Assembly (NCBI GenBank): GCA_037179335.1
Contig: JAKZHN010000043.1
Span: 186,001 to 250,000 of the forward strand
Direction: 5' to 3'
DNA: 64,000 bases
Origin: Cyclaneusma minus
Taxonomy: Eukaryota > Ascomycota > Leotiomycetes > Marthamycetales > Marthamycetaceae
The translations under genes and the position numbers were made by a program. This document shows, one piece after another, positions 1 to 10,481 of the stretch. Within the stretch, counting starts at the first letter, position 1. Every line of letters starts with the position of its first letter. Below the pieces are notes generated by a model, which worked only from the letters and a program-made list of their open reading frames with translations, was not told the DNA's origin and did not search any database.

Positions 1-976
1 GTACGCATATCCTCCCCGGGAATTTCTTCTGCGTTTTGAGGAAGACGTCGATGGGGTAGACGTAGAGTCGAAGAGGCCCCTGAGCATGTCTTCAACAGCA
101 TCACTATCGCAATCGAAATCGAAAGACGTGGACCTGCCGAATGTGTAGTTGAACGGGCTTCCAGCCTGAGCGGGGGCAGGCTTGGACCTGTCAGATGAAG
201 GCGCAGACCTGCGGGAGGAAGACGTGGGCTCGCTGGGGAAAGACCCTGGCATACGGGAAGAAGATGGGGATGTGCCAAAGGATGATTCGAATGGTGCGTC
301 AGCTCGAGCGGAGGAAGACGTGGGCTTAGGCGCGGACCTAGTGGAGGAGAAGCCGAAAGAGGCGTCAGCTCTAGAGAAGGAAAACTGATAGCCCCCATTG
401 TCTGGACCAGACGTTCGTCCTCCAGTAGCTCTGTATGACGAGCTGTGAGGATTGCTAGAATAGCTGAACGGATTACTGAAAGGACCTCCATTAGTCTTGT
501 AAGACGAGCTGTGCGGATTGCTGGGATTGCTGCTGTGCGGGTTGCTGTACGGAGACGACGTGTAGGCCGATCTCTTCGACTGGCGGTACCGGAATTCTCG
601 CTGGTGCCCCTCCCATTCCATATCATAATTAGATCGCTTGCTCGGATCTGACAGGTGCTCATATGCCTTTCCTACCTAATGTCACGAGTCGATGCGTCAG
701 TCAAATACTGTATTGGAGCTGACGGCGCAATGATGTAGGGTAGCATAAGCTGAGATGGAGAGAGTGAAGCAAAATATTCGCTCCAAAAGCCATAACAGAA
801 AGTACAGAATAACATACCTTCTGGAAAGTCATTGTGGAACTCCCTCGCTCTGCCTCGGCGACCTTGTCGGGATGATGCTTGAGGGCAAGCTTGCGGTAGG
901 CAGACTTGATGGCAGCAGCATCGCAGCTTCTTGTCACGCCAAGGATAGCGTAGTAGTCTTCGAAATGTGACGACAT
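1..976 (-). CDS. DnaJ (J-domain) protein, 3' end cut by window edge
   Basis: Two exons on the minus strand: 976-818 and 675 to beyond base 1; intron 817-676 starts gtatgt and ends ag. The N-terminus is a complete J domain: YYAILGV at residues 8-14, the HPD signature in KHHPDK, and after the splice FQKVGKAYEHLSDPSKR, which is the normal helix III-IV sequence and fixes the intron. J domains stimulate Hsp70 ATPase activity. The rest (about 220 residues in the window) is low complexity, rich in Ser, Asn, Pro and Gly, with repeated SNPHSS-type motifs and a basic KRRR near the edge. No cysteine-rich zinc centre or C-terminal substrate domain is seen, so this is a class C type J protein. The specific chaperone partner cannot be named. 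The start is the first ATG before the domain. Confidence 0.85.
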
Positions 977-1611
977 CGTGAGGTGAGCTGAAGTTGAGGA
1001 AGGAGGTGCTCAGGTTGCCCACTTCTTGGTAGTGTTTGGAAATACCGGCTGGTCTGAAGCAGCTGGTCCCTGGAGAAGCGCGTTTGGTCAATACTAGAGT
1101 TTTGGTGTGACAGCGCAAGGTTTCGGGATCGCGATGTATGTTGTGAAGAACACAATCAAATGTGACAATAGTCACGACCGATGCGTTCTGAGTTGAAGAG
1201 GCAGCGGGATACTTGGCGGTTGTGGGAGTTGTGAATAGTATTGGGCATCAGAGGGCATGAGAGGGCATGAGAACCATGGAAGGTGCTGCGGCGGTAACGG
1301 TTGTCAGTGGGGTCATATGGTCAGCACAAATTGCCAGGGCGTGAAGAACGGTGAGCAGGATTTTGGACGCAGACCTGCACGAGAAATGGTGGTAAAATCC
1401 CTCAGGTAAGAATCTGGGAGGTGTGGGTTAAATCGTTTTCGTTGAACGACAGGAAGACGCCAAGTATATCAAAAAGAGACACCCGACTAATGTGGTAGAT
1501 ATAGTAAGATTCTTGTGGGACTTTTGGAAGAGTTTTTTATGCGCCGCCATGGAAGTTATACGGTTCAGCTTTCGAAAATCTGTTTGATTTGACCAAGTCC
1601 CCAAATCACGG
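977..1611. other. Intergenic: upstream of J-domain gene
   Basis: No credible gene. Short open frames here do not match any domain. Near 1246-1270 the word agggcatgag is repeated in tandem. This segment should contain the promoter of the J-domain gene. Confidence 0.5.
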
Positions 1612-2870
1612 TTATGAATCATGAGGCCTAAAGTACTTCGAATACTGGTCATGCTTGTCTCTCAACGCATGCTGCTCAATTACTAGTAGAGCCTGGAAAT
1701 GCCCCGCAACACCACCAAGGAAATCCAGCAGCTCCTTATGAGCACGACGACTCTTATCCAGGCTTTCCTGAGTCACAGCCAGACTTTGCTCCAGATCGTA
1801 ACACCTCCTGGCGTCACTCTGAATTATGGCAGTCTTTGCGTCAACAGAGTCTCTCAGAGATGAATTCTCAAGTCGCAGGTGGGAGAAAACATAGTGAAGT
1901 GCCTCCTTGTCGTGCTCCTACTGGGAAATGATACTGCCGGCCTGCTCAGCTCGTGTCTTGGCCCTGTACTCCTCGGTTTCCTTAGTAATCTGGAGACTCT
2001 TCTGAAGCGATTTTATCAGAATGTCTTTCTTGACGCTGGCCTGGCTCTGCTCAGACTGAGCAGCTTTGTCTTCCAGTCTTTTGAGCTCTCTGGTAGAATT
2101 TGTGGTGTTTCTTCAACTCCTCAGACTGGCGCCTGTCTTGTGTGCTCATCTCATCTAACTCGGACTGGAGCCTCTTTTGATGGAAAGTAGCTGTGGCCAA
2201 CTCCTTGCTCTTCTGTGCAAGCTTTGAATCTCTCCTCTGCAGAGTTTGCAACAACTCCTCCTCTCTCCCTTCGAATGATGGTTTCAGGGCACGGAGAGCC
2301 TCCTCCTGAGCCTGGACTTTTTCTTTTTTTCTCTACATAGCTCCATATCCAGTTCGATTTCATTTTTGAAATGTGTCACTAGCGCGCAGATGCCACTCAA
2401 TATATGTCCCACTTGCCAGTCGAACAAGTGAACATCTTGACGTTTATCACTGGCTCCGGTGAGACTGAGCCAGGTCACCATCACAGTAGTGTCCTCGGGA
2501 ATTCGCTGTACGAAGATATCGGGTAGACCTGATCGCAGAAGCATTTTGCAAAACTCGCGATGAGCCCAAAAAGACGTTGGGGCATTATCTTCACTACATG
2601 TAGCAGGCGTATGTGAGGTTTCCTTCCTTTTGTTAGCAGAATTTGTTTAGAGATGACTTTAGAATGCCAGGAAACGGAGGAGAACGCTACTTTATGGATT
2701 GAAAGAATACTCTTAGAATCAAATTTACTTACTTCGTTTGTTGAGGAGTCAGTTTGGCTGGCAGGGACACTTGGTCCATCAGATGCAGAGGGCGTGTTGA
2801 TAACGGGTCCAGTCGGTTTACTGGTATGACTGAAACCTTGGCATTGACCTGGTATCCTAGATTCCTTCAT
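1612..2870 (-). pseudogene. Decayed gene for a coiled-coil protein
   Basis: A minus-strand coding track can be followed for about 1.2 kb but is broken. Exon 1 (2870-2733) is Ser/Thr/Pro rich. A well-formed intron (2732-2623, gtaagt, branch ctaac) leads to exon 2, which encodes a compact hydrophobic/charged segment ending ELDMELCRE. The frame changes in an A-rich run near 2317-2331 (KVQAQEEALRALKPS follows in another frame) and again near 2095-2110 (ELKKHHK, then NSTRELKRLEDK). The long heptad-like Glu/Lys/Gln/Leu stretch then meets an in-frame TAG at 1920-1918 before continuing to a stop at 1614-1612. At least three disablements in one reading path argue for a pseudogene; two frameshifts could be sequencing errors. 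Family unknown. The frame is open for about 75 bases upstream of 2870, so the original start is uncertain. Confidence 0.6.
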
Positions 2871-4077
2871 CTCTTTTACTCTCTGATAGCTGAGGGGTCG
2901 GGCCTGATTGTAATCAACAGGGTGCTCGAGTTCAGAGAAGCGATCGTAAAGTTTGTGTGTTAGAAAAGAAATGTTCCCTCTGCAACTAACCGGGCGTGAG
3001 CATGATCTATAGCGAGCCTTTGTGGGACGTGGCCCAGAATGGGTAGCATATATAGCTAGAAATGGAAGTGCTATCGTCCTACGGGACCTGGCTTGGTGGT
3101 TAGTGCTTTTGTTATCGAGCCTTACAGCCTTGTACCTAGTTTCTCGGTCGAATTCTCGGCCTAGCCAGCTTAGATTGGTGTATCCTGACTTGCAATTTCG
3201 TGGATAAGGATTTGGTTGGGAACGCGCCTAGCGCTCGTGCAAGATACCAGGAGATGGTTTTGTCATCGGGTCTCCAAATCATTGGTCTTTATGAGACAAT
3301 CCATAATACAGACGAGAACAGCCATCAGAAAGGCAGGAGGTTCTTGACTGAAAGTCCGATTAAATAGCAAAACACCCTCTTAGAATTGTTTGCTATTCCA
3401 CCGTTTAACTCAACGATTATCAAAGCTACAGCATACTCACAGACTCAATCGAGCCGAGAGAACTCAATAGTGATGCCCTTTGGTGTCTGATGCCACCTTT
3501 AGAGAATGTACTACTTGTTTCGTTGATTGAGAAAGTGCTCAAAAGCGGTATAGTTTCTTGCAAGCCATTCGGAAAAAACTTTGCTCCCCCTTTCCGAAAT
3601 TTATGTGTAGCAGTGATCAGAATTCAGAATGGACTACTGTTACTAATGTCTTCAGTTACTTTATATTCCTTAATCATTTAGAATATTCCTAATCATCCGG
3701 GATCACTGGGGATATACCTAGTCCTGGCTTGAGATTACTCTCAATTATTTGGGAGATGGTTATTGGTTCGAAAGTTTTCACGTAAATGTTTCTCAGAATT
3801 GACTGTATGATGTATCGCAAGGCTCTCTAAGTGCGCATAAAAGGAGTTTCTCATTTTTGTAGTGTCATTTCTAAAATATTCGTTGCAAGCTCATGTCTAG
3901 GTAGTCATCAATTTGCCCTTGCGCCCGCACCTAAGTGGAAGCAAAAGAAAATCGCCATGCCGCTGATTGCTAACACGATTCAATGAGGAGCTTAGTCTTA
4001 TGAAACTCGGAGGTTGCAAAAATCATCGATCTATCACCCTGATACTCAACTACTTCCAGACCTCGGACTCGCCACTT
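2871..4077. other. Intergenic, gene-poor
   Basis: No supported gene; frames are short and unlike any family I know. Around 3675-3700 is one isolated copy resembling the 19-bp unit (tagaatattcctaatcat) that is tandemly repeated at 57.9 kb. Confidence 0.45.
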
Positions 4078-5565
4078 TCACAGTATTGCGGCCAAGATCC
4101 CCCTCCAGCCACCCTTGTGCTTCTTCTCATCAAGATGAGGAACACGTATTTCCTTCTTCGGAGCCAACCCCGGACGCACCCTGACCGGCTCCCTAGGCGT
4201 CTCAAACGTATCGCCAACCTCCACAACCCTAAGGCCCACCGCCCTCTCAAGAGCCAACTCCGACTCGTCCTTCATAAACGGACTTTCTCTCCCCTTCGGG
4301 CCCTGCGTACTCTCATCCTCGGCAATTTTCACCACCTCAACACCCAGCTCCTTCTTCATCCCCTCCCACTCCGCCAGCATAGCCTCCATGTTCTTCGCCC
4401 ATCTCGGCAATCTCGTCACCGCCTCCGCATACCTGAAGCCAGCATTCAGGATCTTGTGCAACTCGTCTCCACCCTTCATGTCCCTGTCATCGTCCACAAC
4501 ATCCCGCTCCGGATCAATGAAGTTCATCAGATCCACCCCAGTCGGCAACATCCCATTCATGCCCCTCAAGCACTCAATAAACTCGCCCCTGAGCGCCATA
4601 TACCTCCCATTCCAGCTCCCCGGCCCCGCCAAAAACACATCATATCTCTTCAAACCCAATTTGATACACTTCTCCCACTTCCCACTCCACTCCTTAAAGA
4701 ACCTCGCTCTCAAGTTCGGCAACTTGGTACTGCGATGCTGGCTCGCTTCGCTCGCAACGCGCAGATCGACCAGCTTGCAATAAAGCACATGCAGCGGCCA
4801 GATCTGTCGGAAACCCAGGCCCTCACTCGGCATCTCCTGCTCACTCCCATTGAACTCAATCGACCCTGGTGCTTCCCTCTCCAACAACGCATCCCGCCTC
4901 AACACCTCTCTCATCCTCCTCTCCACAACCCCGGCTCTCACACTAACAGCCCGCTCATCTCTCCCCCCTGGCCTCTCCACAAATTCCACGCCCACCCATC
5001 GCCCAATATACCCAATAACCCCCAGCACCTCCTCCCTCATCTCATCACTCATGTCCTCCTCCCTCCCCCAATCCCCCAATCCCTTCATCCCACTGCCACT
5101 CCCACTCCCACCAATACCATTCCCGATATCCCCCTCAAAGCCAAAATTTAGTCCCGGCGTCTCAGCATCCCACGCACTCCCATAATCCCAAACCCTCAAG
5201 CCCTCCCAATCCGCAAAATAAGCCTTCCACGCCCTCACAGCATTTCTCTCCTTCAAGAAAAGATGGCGCATAACAAGCAGCCGTTCACGATCAACTTTTT
5301 CCCACGTTTGGAAAACGCTGCGGAGGTGATTGGCTAGGTTGCGGGTGGAAGATTTTCGGGAAGGGAAAAAGGACTTTCTGCTAGTGGGTTGGTGGCGGCG
5401 CCGGGAGCGTGCGGGGATCGAGGAGATGGGGGAGAGTTCGATGGAGACGACGTCATGCTCGGGAGTTGTGGTTGAGAATCGGGGGCTGGAAGACAGCATG
5501 GTGGCTTTTTGTGGTGATTGCATTTTGCTTGAAGAGGGCGTGATGGGCTTTTGCGGTGTTTGCAT
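4078..5565 (-). CDS. Hypothetical protein, 495 aa
   Basis: Single-exon minus-strand frame of 495 codons. I do not recognise a domain. Residues 1-75 are Ser/Thr/Pro/Arg rich and look disordered. A Trp- and Leu-rich segment (about 80-130, with VMRHLFLKERNAVRAWKAYF) follows, then a Gly/Ser linker near 150-160. From about 175 to 420 it is mixed charged/hydrophobic and helical in character. The C-terminus is Lys-rich and ends in GWRGILAAIL. There is no signal peptide or clear membrane span. The opposite strand also carries a long frame (about 394 codons), but it is an Arg/His/Pro/Leu-rich composition typical of a shadow; the minus frame has the more protein-like composition. It could be a lineage-restricted fungal protein. 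Confidence 0.65.
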   Translation of the reverse strand: MQTPQKPITPSSSKMQSPQKATMLSSSPRFSTTTPEHDVVSIELSPISSIPARSRRRHQPTSRKSFFPSRKSSTRNLANHLRSVFQTWEKVDRERLLVMRHLFLKERNAVRAWKAYFADWEGLRVWDYGSAWDAETPGLNFGFEGDIGNGIGGSGSGSGMKGLGDWGREEDMSDEMREEVLGVIGYIGRWVGVEFVERPGGRDERAVSVRAGVVERRMREVLRRDALLEREAPGSIEFNGSEQEMPSEGLGFRQIWPLHVLYCKLVDLRVASEASQHRSTKLPNLRARFFKEWSGKWEKCIKLGLKRYDVFLAGPGSWNGRYMALRGEFIECLRGMNGMLPTGVDLMNFIDPERDVVDDDRDMKGGDELHKILNAGFRYAEAVTRLPRWAKNMEAMLAEWEGMKKELGVEVVKIAEDESTQGPKGRESPFMKDESELALERAVGLRVVEVGDTFETPREPVRVRPGLAPKKEIRVPHLDEKKHKGGWRGILAAIL

Positions 5566-6438
5566 GATTCTTTCCCACTGAGAGGGAAATGGTAGTGTTT
5601 GAGGTTTGAGAGAAATGGTTGCGGTAACTGGAAGGTTGAATTGAAACGCTGGCGATGTTAGGACTTGGTCGTGGTGAAGGCCGTGGTGAAGGTCGTGGAG
5701 GATTCGTGGCCGCGTTCAAGTCGTTGAAAGAAAAGAAGTGTGAGGAACTTCGCACAACAGTGAGTCCTCGTGCGGTAGAAATAATTCTCGGTCCTGGTTC
5801 AAGTAATGAAATACTATTGTTCGTTAACCGTGTTGTTGGGGTGACTGGCTACAACGGTGTTCTCATTCTCACCACGCAAGGAGTCGGTGATCAGGACTTA
5901 GGTATTCACCTGTGTAGCATTATCCAGGAAAGGGCGAAGGAACTTCAAGGCAGCAGCGAAAGGCATATTCTTCAATAAACCGCGACCCTGCATCTGGAAT
6001 CTGAGATGGCGCCAATATTTGGGTTTACAGCGCATGTTGCCACCATTCGCATCCGCTTCGGGAGGCTGGAGCACTTGTACAACAATTGCCAACACATCGG
6101 GACTGGATTTGCGTCAACAGCACGACAGTAGTCTGCGAATAGGACGATTAGCATTGAAAAAGGAACATGGTTAGATCTGGGTTTCGCCGTCTCGATTGGT
6201 TTCACGACATTTGATGACCTACATGGCACCTGAGTAGTCAAGCCGAGTTTATTGCTTTTGGCAGCTAGGGCTCTCTATTCTAAGGCTGGAATCGCCCTCG
6301 AATTGAAGTTCCCCACCTTCGTAATACTAATAGGGAGTCAACTCAGTAACCATGATGGAAGCTCCGAAGAAGCAAACAAAAGTCAACGCCGTCTCCCGCA
6401 ATCCCTGGTTCGCAAACTTCGCAGAACTCTATTTTGCC
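5566..6438. other. Intergenic between two minus-strand genes
   Basis: No supported gene. A short purine-rich tandem (cgtggtgaaggc-like, about 12-bp unit, three copies) lies at 5668-5703 in the likely promoter of the 495-aa gene. Remaining frames look like noise. Confidence 0.45.
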
Positions 6439-7402
6439 TTACCGGCCCGGAACTTCAAGCAAGACGCCGCCGTCGATTGCGATAATCTCGCCATTAACGT
6501 ATTTGTTCTTCGCCAAAAAGATGACACCTTGCGCCATCTCCTCGTCGCTGCCCGCTCGGCCCGCGGGCACATGCCCCTTGTCATCGATCTTCTCCTGCGG
6601 CATCTCGCTCTTCTGGTTCTCATCGCTCTCTCCCGTCGTCATCTCAGAAGGGAAATAGCCAGGCGCAATGCTGTTCACTCGCACGCCCGTCTTCTTGAAC
6701 TCGTGGCTCATGAGCTTCGAGAGATGCACGGTGGCGCCCTTGGCGGCGTTGTAGGCAAAGTGACCCTGAGCATGCGACATGATTCCTGACATCGAGGAGA
6801 TGACAATGACAGAAGAACTTCCTTGGCCGTATGTCTTCTGGGCTGCTTGGAGAAGGGGGAGGGAGTGGACGGTGGTGAAGTAGACGGACGAGACGTTCGT
6901 GTTGAAGGTGGAGTTCCAGTTCTCGAAGTCCTCTTTCTCCATCAGTCCTTTCTTCAGCTCTTTGGCGTCGTCAGATTCGGGAGGGGCTTTGGGACCGCTG
7001 ATACCAGCGTTGCAGATCAGGAGGTTCAGGTGCTTCTCGCGGCTCTCAATGTCCTTCACCAATTTCTCCAGGTCGGATTTGGACGTCACGTCGCAGGGTC
7101 CGATTCTACGGCAGAACTTGTCAGTCTCTGACCTTGCTGGCAGTCGAAATGGCCCTCCAAGAAGGGCACTGAAGAAAGTAAGCAACTCACGGAATGATCT
7201 CGCCGCCCTCATCAGGAGAGTGCGTCTTAGCAGCATTCTCAAGAACCTCCATACGACGGCCGGTAATGTAGACACGAGCACCATTGGCAGCCAGGGCTTG
7301 CGTGGCCATAAGTCCAATGCCCGTTCCTCCACCGGTGACGAGGCAGACATGGCCTTTGACCGAGAAAAGCTTCTCAGCATGCAAATCCATGGTAGACGCC
7401 AT
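6439..7402 (-). CDS. Short-chain dehydrogenase/reductase (classical SDR)
   Basis: Two exons: 7402-7191 and 7105-6439; intron 7190-7106 (gtgagt...tag), giving 292 aa. NAD(P)(H)-dependent oxidoreductase with a Rossmann fold. Visible motifs: cofactor loop TGGGTGIG at residues 23-30, CNAG at 102-105, and the catalytic set Ser near 175 (ISSMSG) with Tyr189-x3-Lys193 (YNAAK). The C-terminus has VNSIAPGYFPSEMT and the usual VNGEIIAIDGG. Overall pattern resembles the fungal group annotated as RhlG-like / 3-oxoacyl-ACP reductase-like SDRs, but substrate cannot be read from sequence. The ATG at 7402 was chosen because it lies about 20 codons before the cofactor loop; the frame stays open upstream to an ATG at 7546, with unlikely composition. 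No signal peptide: cytosolic enzyme expected. Confidence 0.9.
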
Positions 7403-8051
7403 CTTGGATGTGGCTTGGTTGAGGGTTGAAACTTGGAAGTGAACTGGGTATGTTGCTGGGTTTTCAAAGTGAAGACTGGAAGCACTGGAATCTGAACGGT
7501 TGCACGACCTTGTCTTTGTACTTTGTGTTTTCTGTTCAAACGACAAAACCAGTTGAAGACGTCAGCTGCGAGCTTCGGTGGAAAAGTTGGAAAGCATTCT
7601 TAATTCTGGGGCAGGTACGGACTTTCCTTCCCCGTATTTACCTGCGTCACTTTAAGGTGCAAAACCGCAATTAGCACAATCGCATGGCGATGCAGATGGG
7701 GCGACGACGTCATTCTACGCAGGGGTGGAGAAGGATCTCCGGCCAAGTGGCGATCTGGGTGGGGCAACTTGTCAACAGATCCATGACATATTGACGATGC
7801 CGCTTCTCGTCGATCGCTTCAATAATTCACAAACAGCACGGAAGCCAGTAGGTAGGTGTCTTGCAGAGGAAATGGGAGTATCTTAATTTCGACTAGGAAT
7901 GCCTTGCAACCAGATGCTCCGGGGATCCGTGACCATGCCTAACGCAGCTCACAGTCTGTCCGAGTCGTGATAATACAAAGCCGTGTCCAGGGAGATCACT
8001 TGCGCCTCCGCTTCCCAGCACACCTGTCCCAATTTTCCATCGCAACCTCAA
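7403..8051. other. Intergenic
   Basis: Promoter side of the SDR gene and 3' side of the DUF1761-like gene. No gene seen. An alternative last exon of the upstream gene could extend to about 7949 (see that entry). Confidence 0.4.
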
Positions 8052-8766
8052 TCAAGTATGCATCTACTGCTGCAATGGTCATCAGAATTGTGTGCAGTAC
8101 ACCATCAGAAGCAGGGGGTACTTACGAAGGGGTTGGTGTGGGTTCCCCACCAGGTCAAGAACAGCGACAGACCGACAGTCTCGAAGACGCGGGCCAGAGC
8201 ACCGACGGCGACGGTGTCAAGAGGGCGCTTCTCGGTGGCGATTTGAGCAACGAACTGCACCGTTGTTAGTACGATGACTTGGCTGGTGAGCTTATATACT
8301 CGAACGTACCGATGGAGCAGAGCTGGCCATGAAGATCAGAGAACCGAGGTAGGCGGCTCCCTTGTAGCTGAGAGTGCCGGTGGCATTGATCAAGGCACCA
8401 ACACCGTAGGACTGGATGGCAGAGCCGATCAGGGAGCTACCCCAAGCAGACGCAGCGGATGCGGCCTCCTTGGACTTGACGAACTCCTCCTTGGAGTTGG
8501 CAGATTGGGCGCGGTTGTAGACATCGCCGAAGACAGGTCCCAGGATGGCGAGAGATGCGGCGTGGTTGAAGACGGTGCCGAGGGCGATGGCACTGGGCTT
8601 GACGGGAGGAAGGTCTGCAAGGGAATGATGATTAGCCAGTGCTTCATTGATGCTGTGACTTCAAGACAATGGATGCGTGCCATCATGGCCCATCACAACG
8701 AAGCTTCGGAAGCTCGAGGAGAGGGGCAACAATGGAATGTTTGGGAGACTCACAGGAGAGAGACAT
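8052..8766 (-). CDS. Small DUF1761-like membrane protein
   Basis: Reconstructed from four exons on the minus strand: 8766-8754 (only 13 nt), 8614-8310, 8254-8126 and a tiny last exon probably 8063-8052; about 152 aa. All introns have good borders (gtgagt/cag, gtacgt/cag with actaac branch, gtaagt/tag). The protein begins MSLSYLPPVKPSAIALG and continues with GPVFGDVYN, an Ala/Ser-rich segment, and several hydrophobic helices (SLIGSAIQSYGVGALI; AAYLGSLIFMAS; VGLSLFLTWWGTHTN). This pattern matches the small fungal integral membrane proteins grouped as DUF1761; the function is unknown. The last exon is uncertain: an alternative acceptor at 8024 would give a roughly 24-codon C-terminus ending at 7949. 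Confidence 0.65.
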
Positions 8767-10481
8767 GATGGCGGCTGTGTGTGGGTGGTTGTTGAAAAGG
8801 GTGATGGGAGGTTCTTCGAGGATTTGTAGTTGGGCCACGGTGACGGTGTTGATTGTTGGAGTGCAGAGGAATCTCACATAGGGAGGGTGCAGCTTAAATA
8901 TGGGAGGGGAGCTTGGAGCGAGCCGGGGGAGCTAGGACGCAGCAAGCCACACCCCATACAAAGGCCACTGGAAATGACGCAGCACCTGGAATCCTTGGCG
9001 CCCTTTAGCATGAGTTCATTCTGAATGTCCAGGAAATTGTGAAGGAGTACTGTGGAGACTTTTTTCCTCCCACTGTACAATTGTCGATAACCGACTCCGT
9101 CTCTGCTCTCAGATAGAATCATAAGAGTTCATTTAAAGCTTCGGTTAAGAGAATGATGTTCCAGCTAAACCACGTCTGCTTAAACTCGGAGTACATGCAT
9201 CGAAGCAAGTTGTCAGCCTCAACACCAAAACTCAGCCGTCAAAACTCCATTTTTTAAACTTTTTCTAGTAGCTAAATACTCAAAACTCGCCCGGTGACGC
9301 CTTCCTCTCAACGTTCACCCGGGCCTTCTTCCAGACCCGAACCTTCTGTATCATGATCACTGCATGGTCTGGGATGCCGCTTCCGTCTCCCAGATCCACA
9401 GTCCGAGCTTCTGCACGGTGCAACATCATCCAAGAGCTATGACATCACCTGTGGCTGGATCTTGGAGCGGTTGAGGTCAACATTGACCTCAATTGAAGGC
9501 ATTCGAAAGCGAGGCTCGGCCCTTTGTTCTTTGTCGGTTCTCATGAAAATACTCGGGAACTTCAACTTGTCGCCATACGTCAGAGAAACCTCTTGATGGC
9601 TTGAGACTTTACTTCCAGCTATATATCCCAATTCCCAGATCTAACTCTTAGCTCCTCGTCTATCTTCTGAGACTAAAAGTAGGCAATACTATACTATCAT
9701 CAAGAAGATCCCCAATGTTGTAGAAGATCCTTACAGAAGGTACTCATTGGAAACACTGATAGGGGTCAGAAACATGGAACGATCAACTCGTTGTTTGAAA
9801 AGTTACAGAGATGAAGCTATCCTTACATCCTAGCTGGGACTTGCTTAGGGCCACTTGGCATACCCCTTACTGCTTACAAGCATTAAAATACTGCTGTGCT
9901 GGGGGTCATCTGTCAATATCGAAAACGAAACACGTTTACGAATATGCTAAGCGCTTACTGCTGTACCGAATTTGCCAGTCTTCGGGACCTTGCAGACCTT
10001 CTATGTCACTGATTGAACGTCAATCCATGCAAGACTCCAAGGGACGGCCCGGGCCGATGTATATAGTATCAACGTGGCATAGGAACCTGCTCAGTGCTAC
10101 CTGCACCGTCCAAAGAATATAAGAAACTGACTGGAGAGACTGACTGTGTTATCGAAACCACGCCCACGTGTGCGAGTATCTCAACTAGACTTAGGAGGAG
10201 TTCATGATTGTGGGAGTCAACTATCAACCCAAACTATCCCAAAGTAAGCGGTAATGCTTTATAGTAAATATGTAAAATGAATCAAAGAATAAGGCATTAA
10301 TGAGCTTCCGTCATCCAGCCAAACAGGTCTCTCATCGCTTCGCTTCAACCCACTACAAGTCGCTCTGACCGCTAGGCTCCGCAACTTTCGTAAAAACAAC
10401 GCAATGCCTTGGTATAAGTACTACTGCCAATCCTCTCGCATACCTACAAAGTTCAACCCCAAGCGCCACAAACTCATCTCA
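8767..10481. other. 1.7-kb intergenic region
   Basis: No supported gene. It contains the promoter of the DUF1761-like gene, a solitary MITE-type end at 9056-9077 (separate entry) and the 3' flank of the Nem1 gene. Small open frames around 9.4-10.1 kb have no recognisable features. Confidence 0.45.
9056..9077 (-). mobile_element. Solitary terminal repeat of the TA-flanked MITE family
   Basis: On the minus strand this reads TA then CAGTGGGAGGAAAAAAGTCT, identical over this length to the left end of the element at 42.5 kb and matching the intact copy at 58526. The TA expected as target is present at 9076-9077. Upstream sequence (about 9022-9055) is only weakly similar to the subterminal part, so this is a remnant or a diverged copy. 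Confidence 0.6.

Noticed and set aside
3967..5151. Long plus-strand open frame (about 394 codons) opposite the 495-aa gene
   Set aside because: Composition is His/Pro/Leu/Arg-rich and repetitive, typical of the reverse reading of a GC-rich gene; no domain. The minus frame was preferred.
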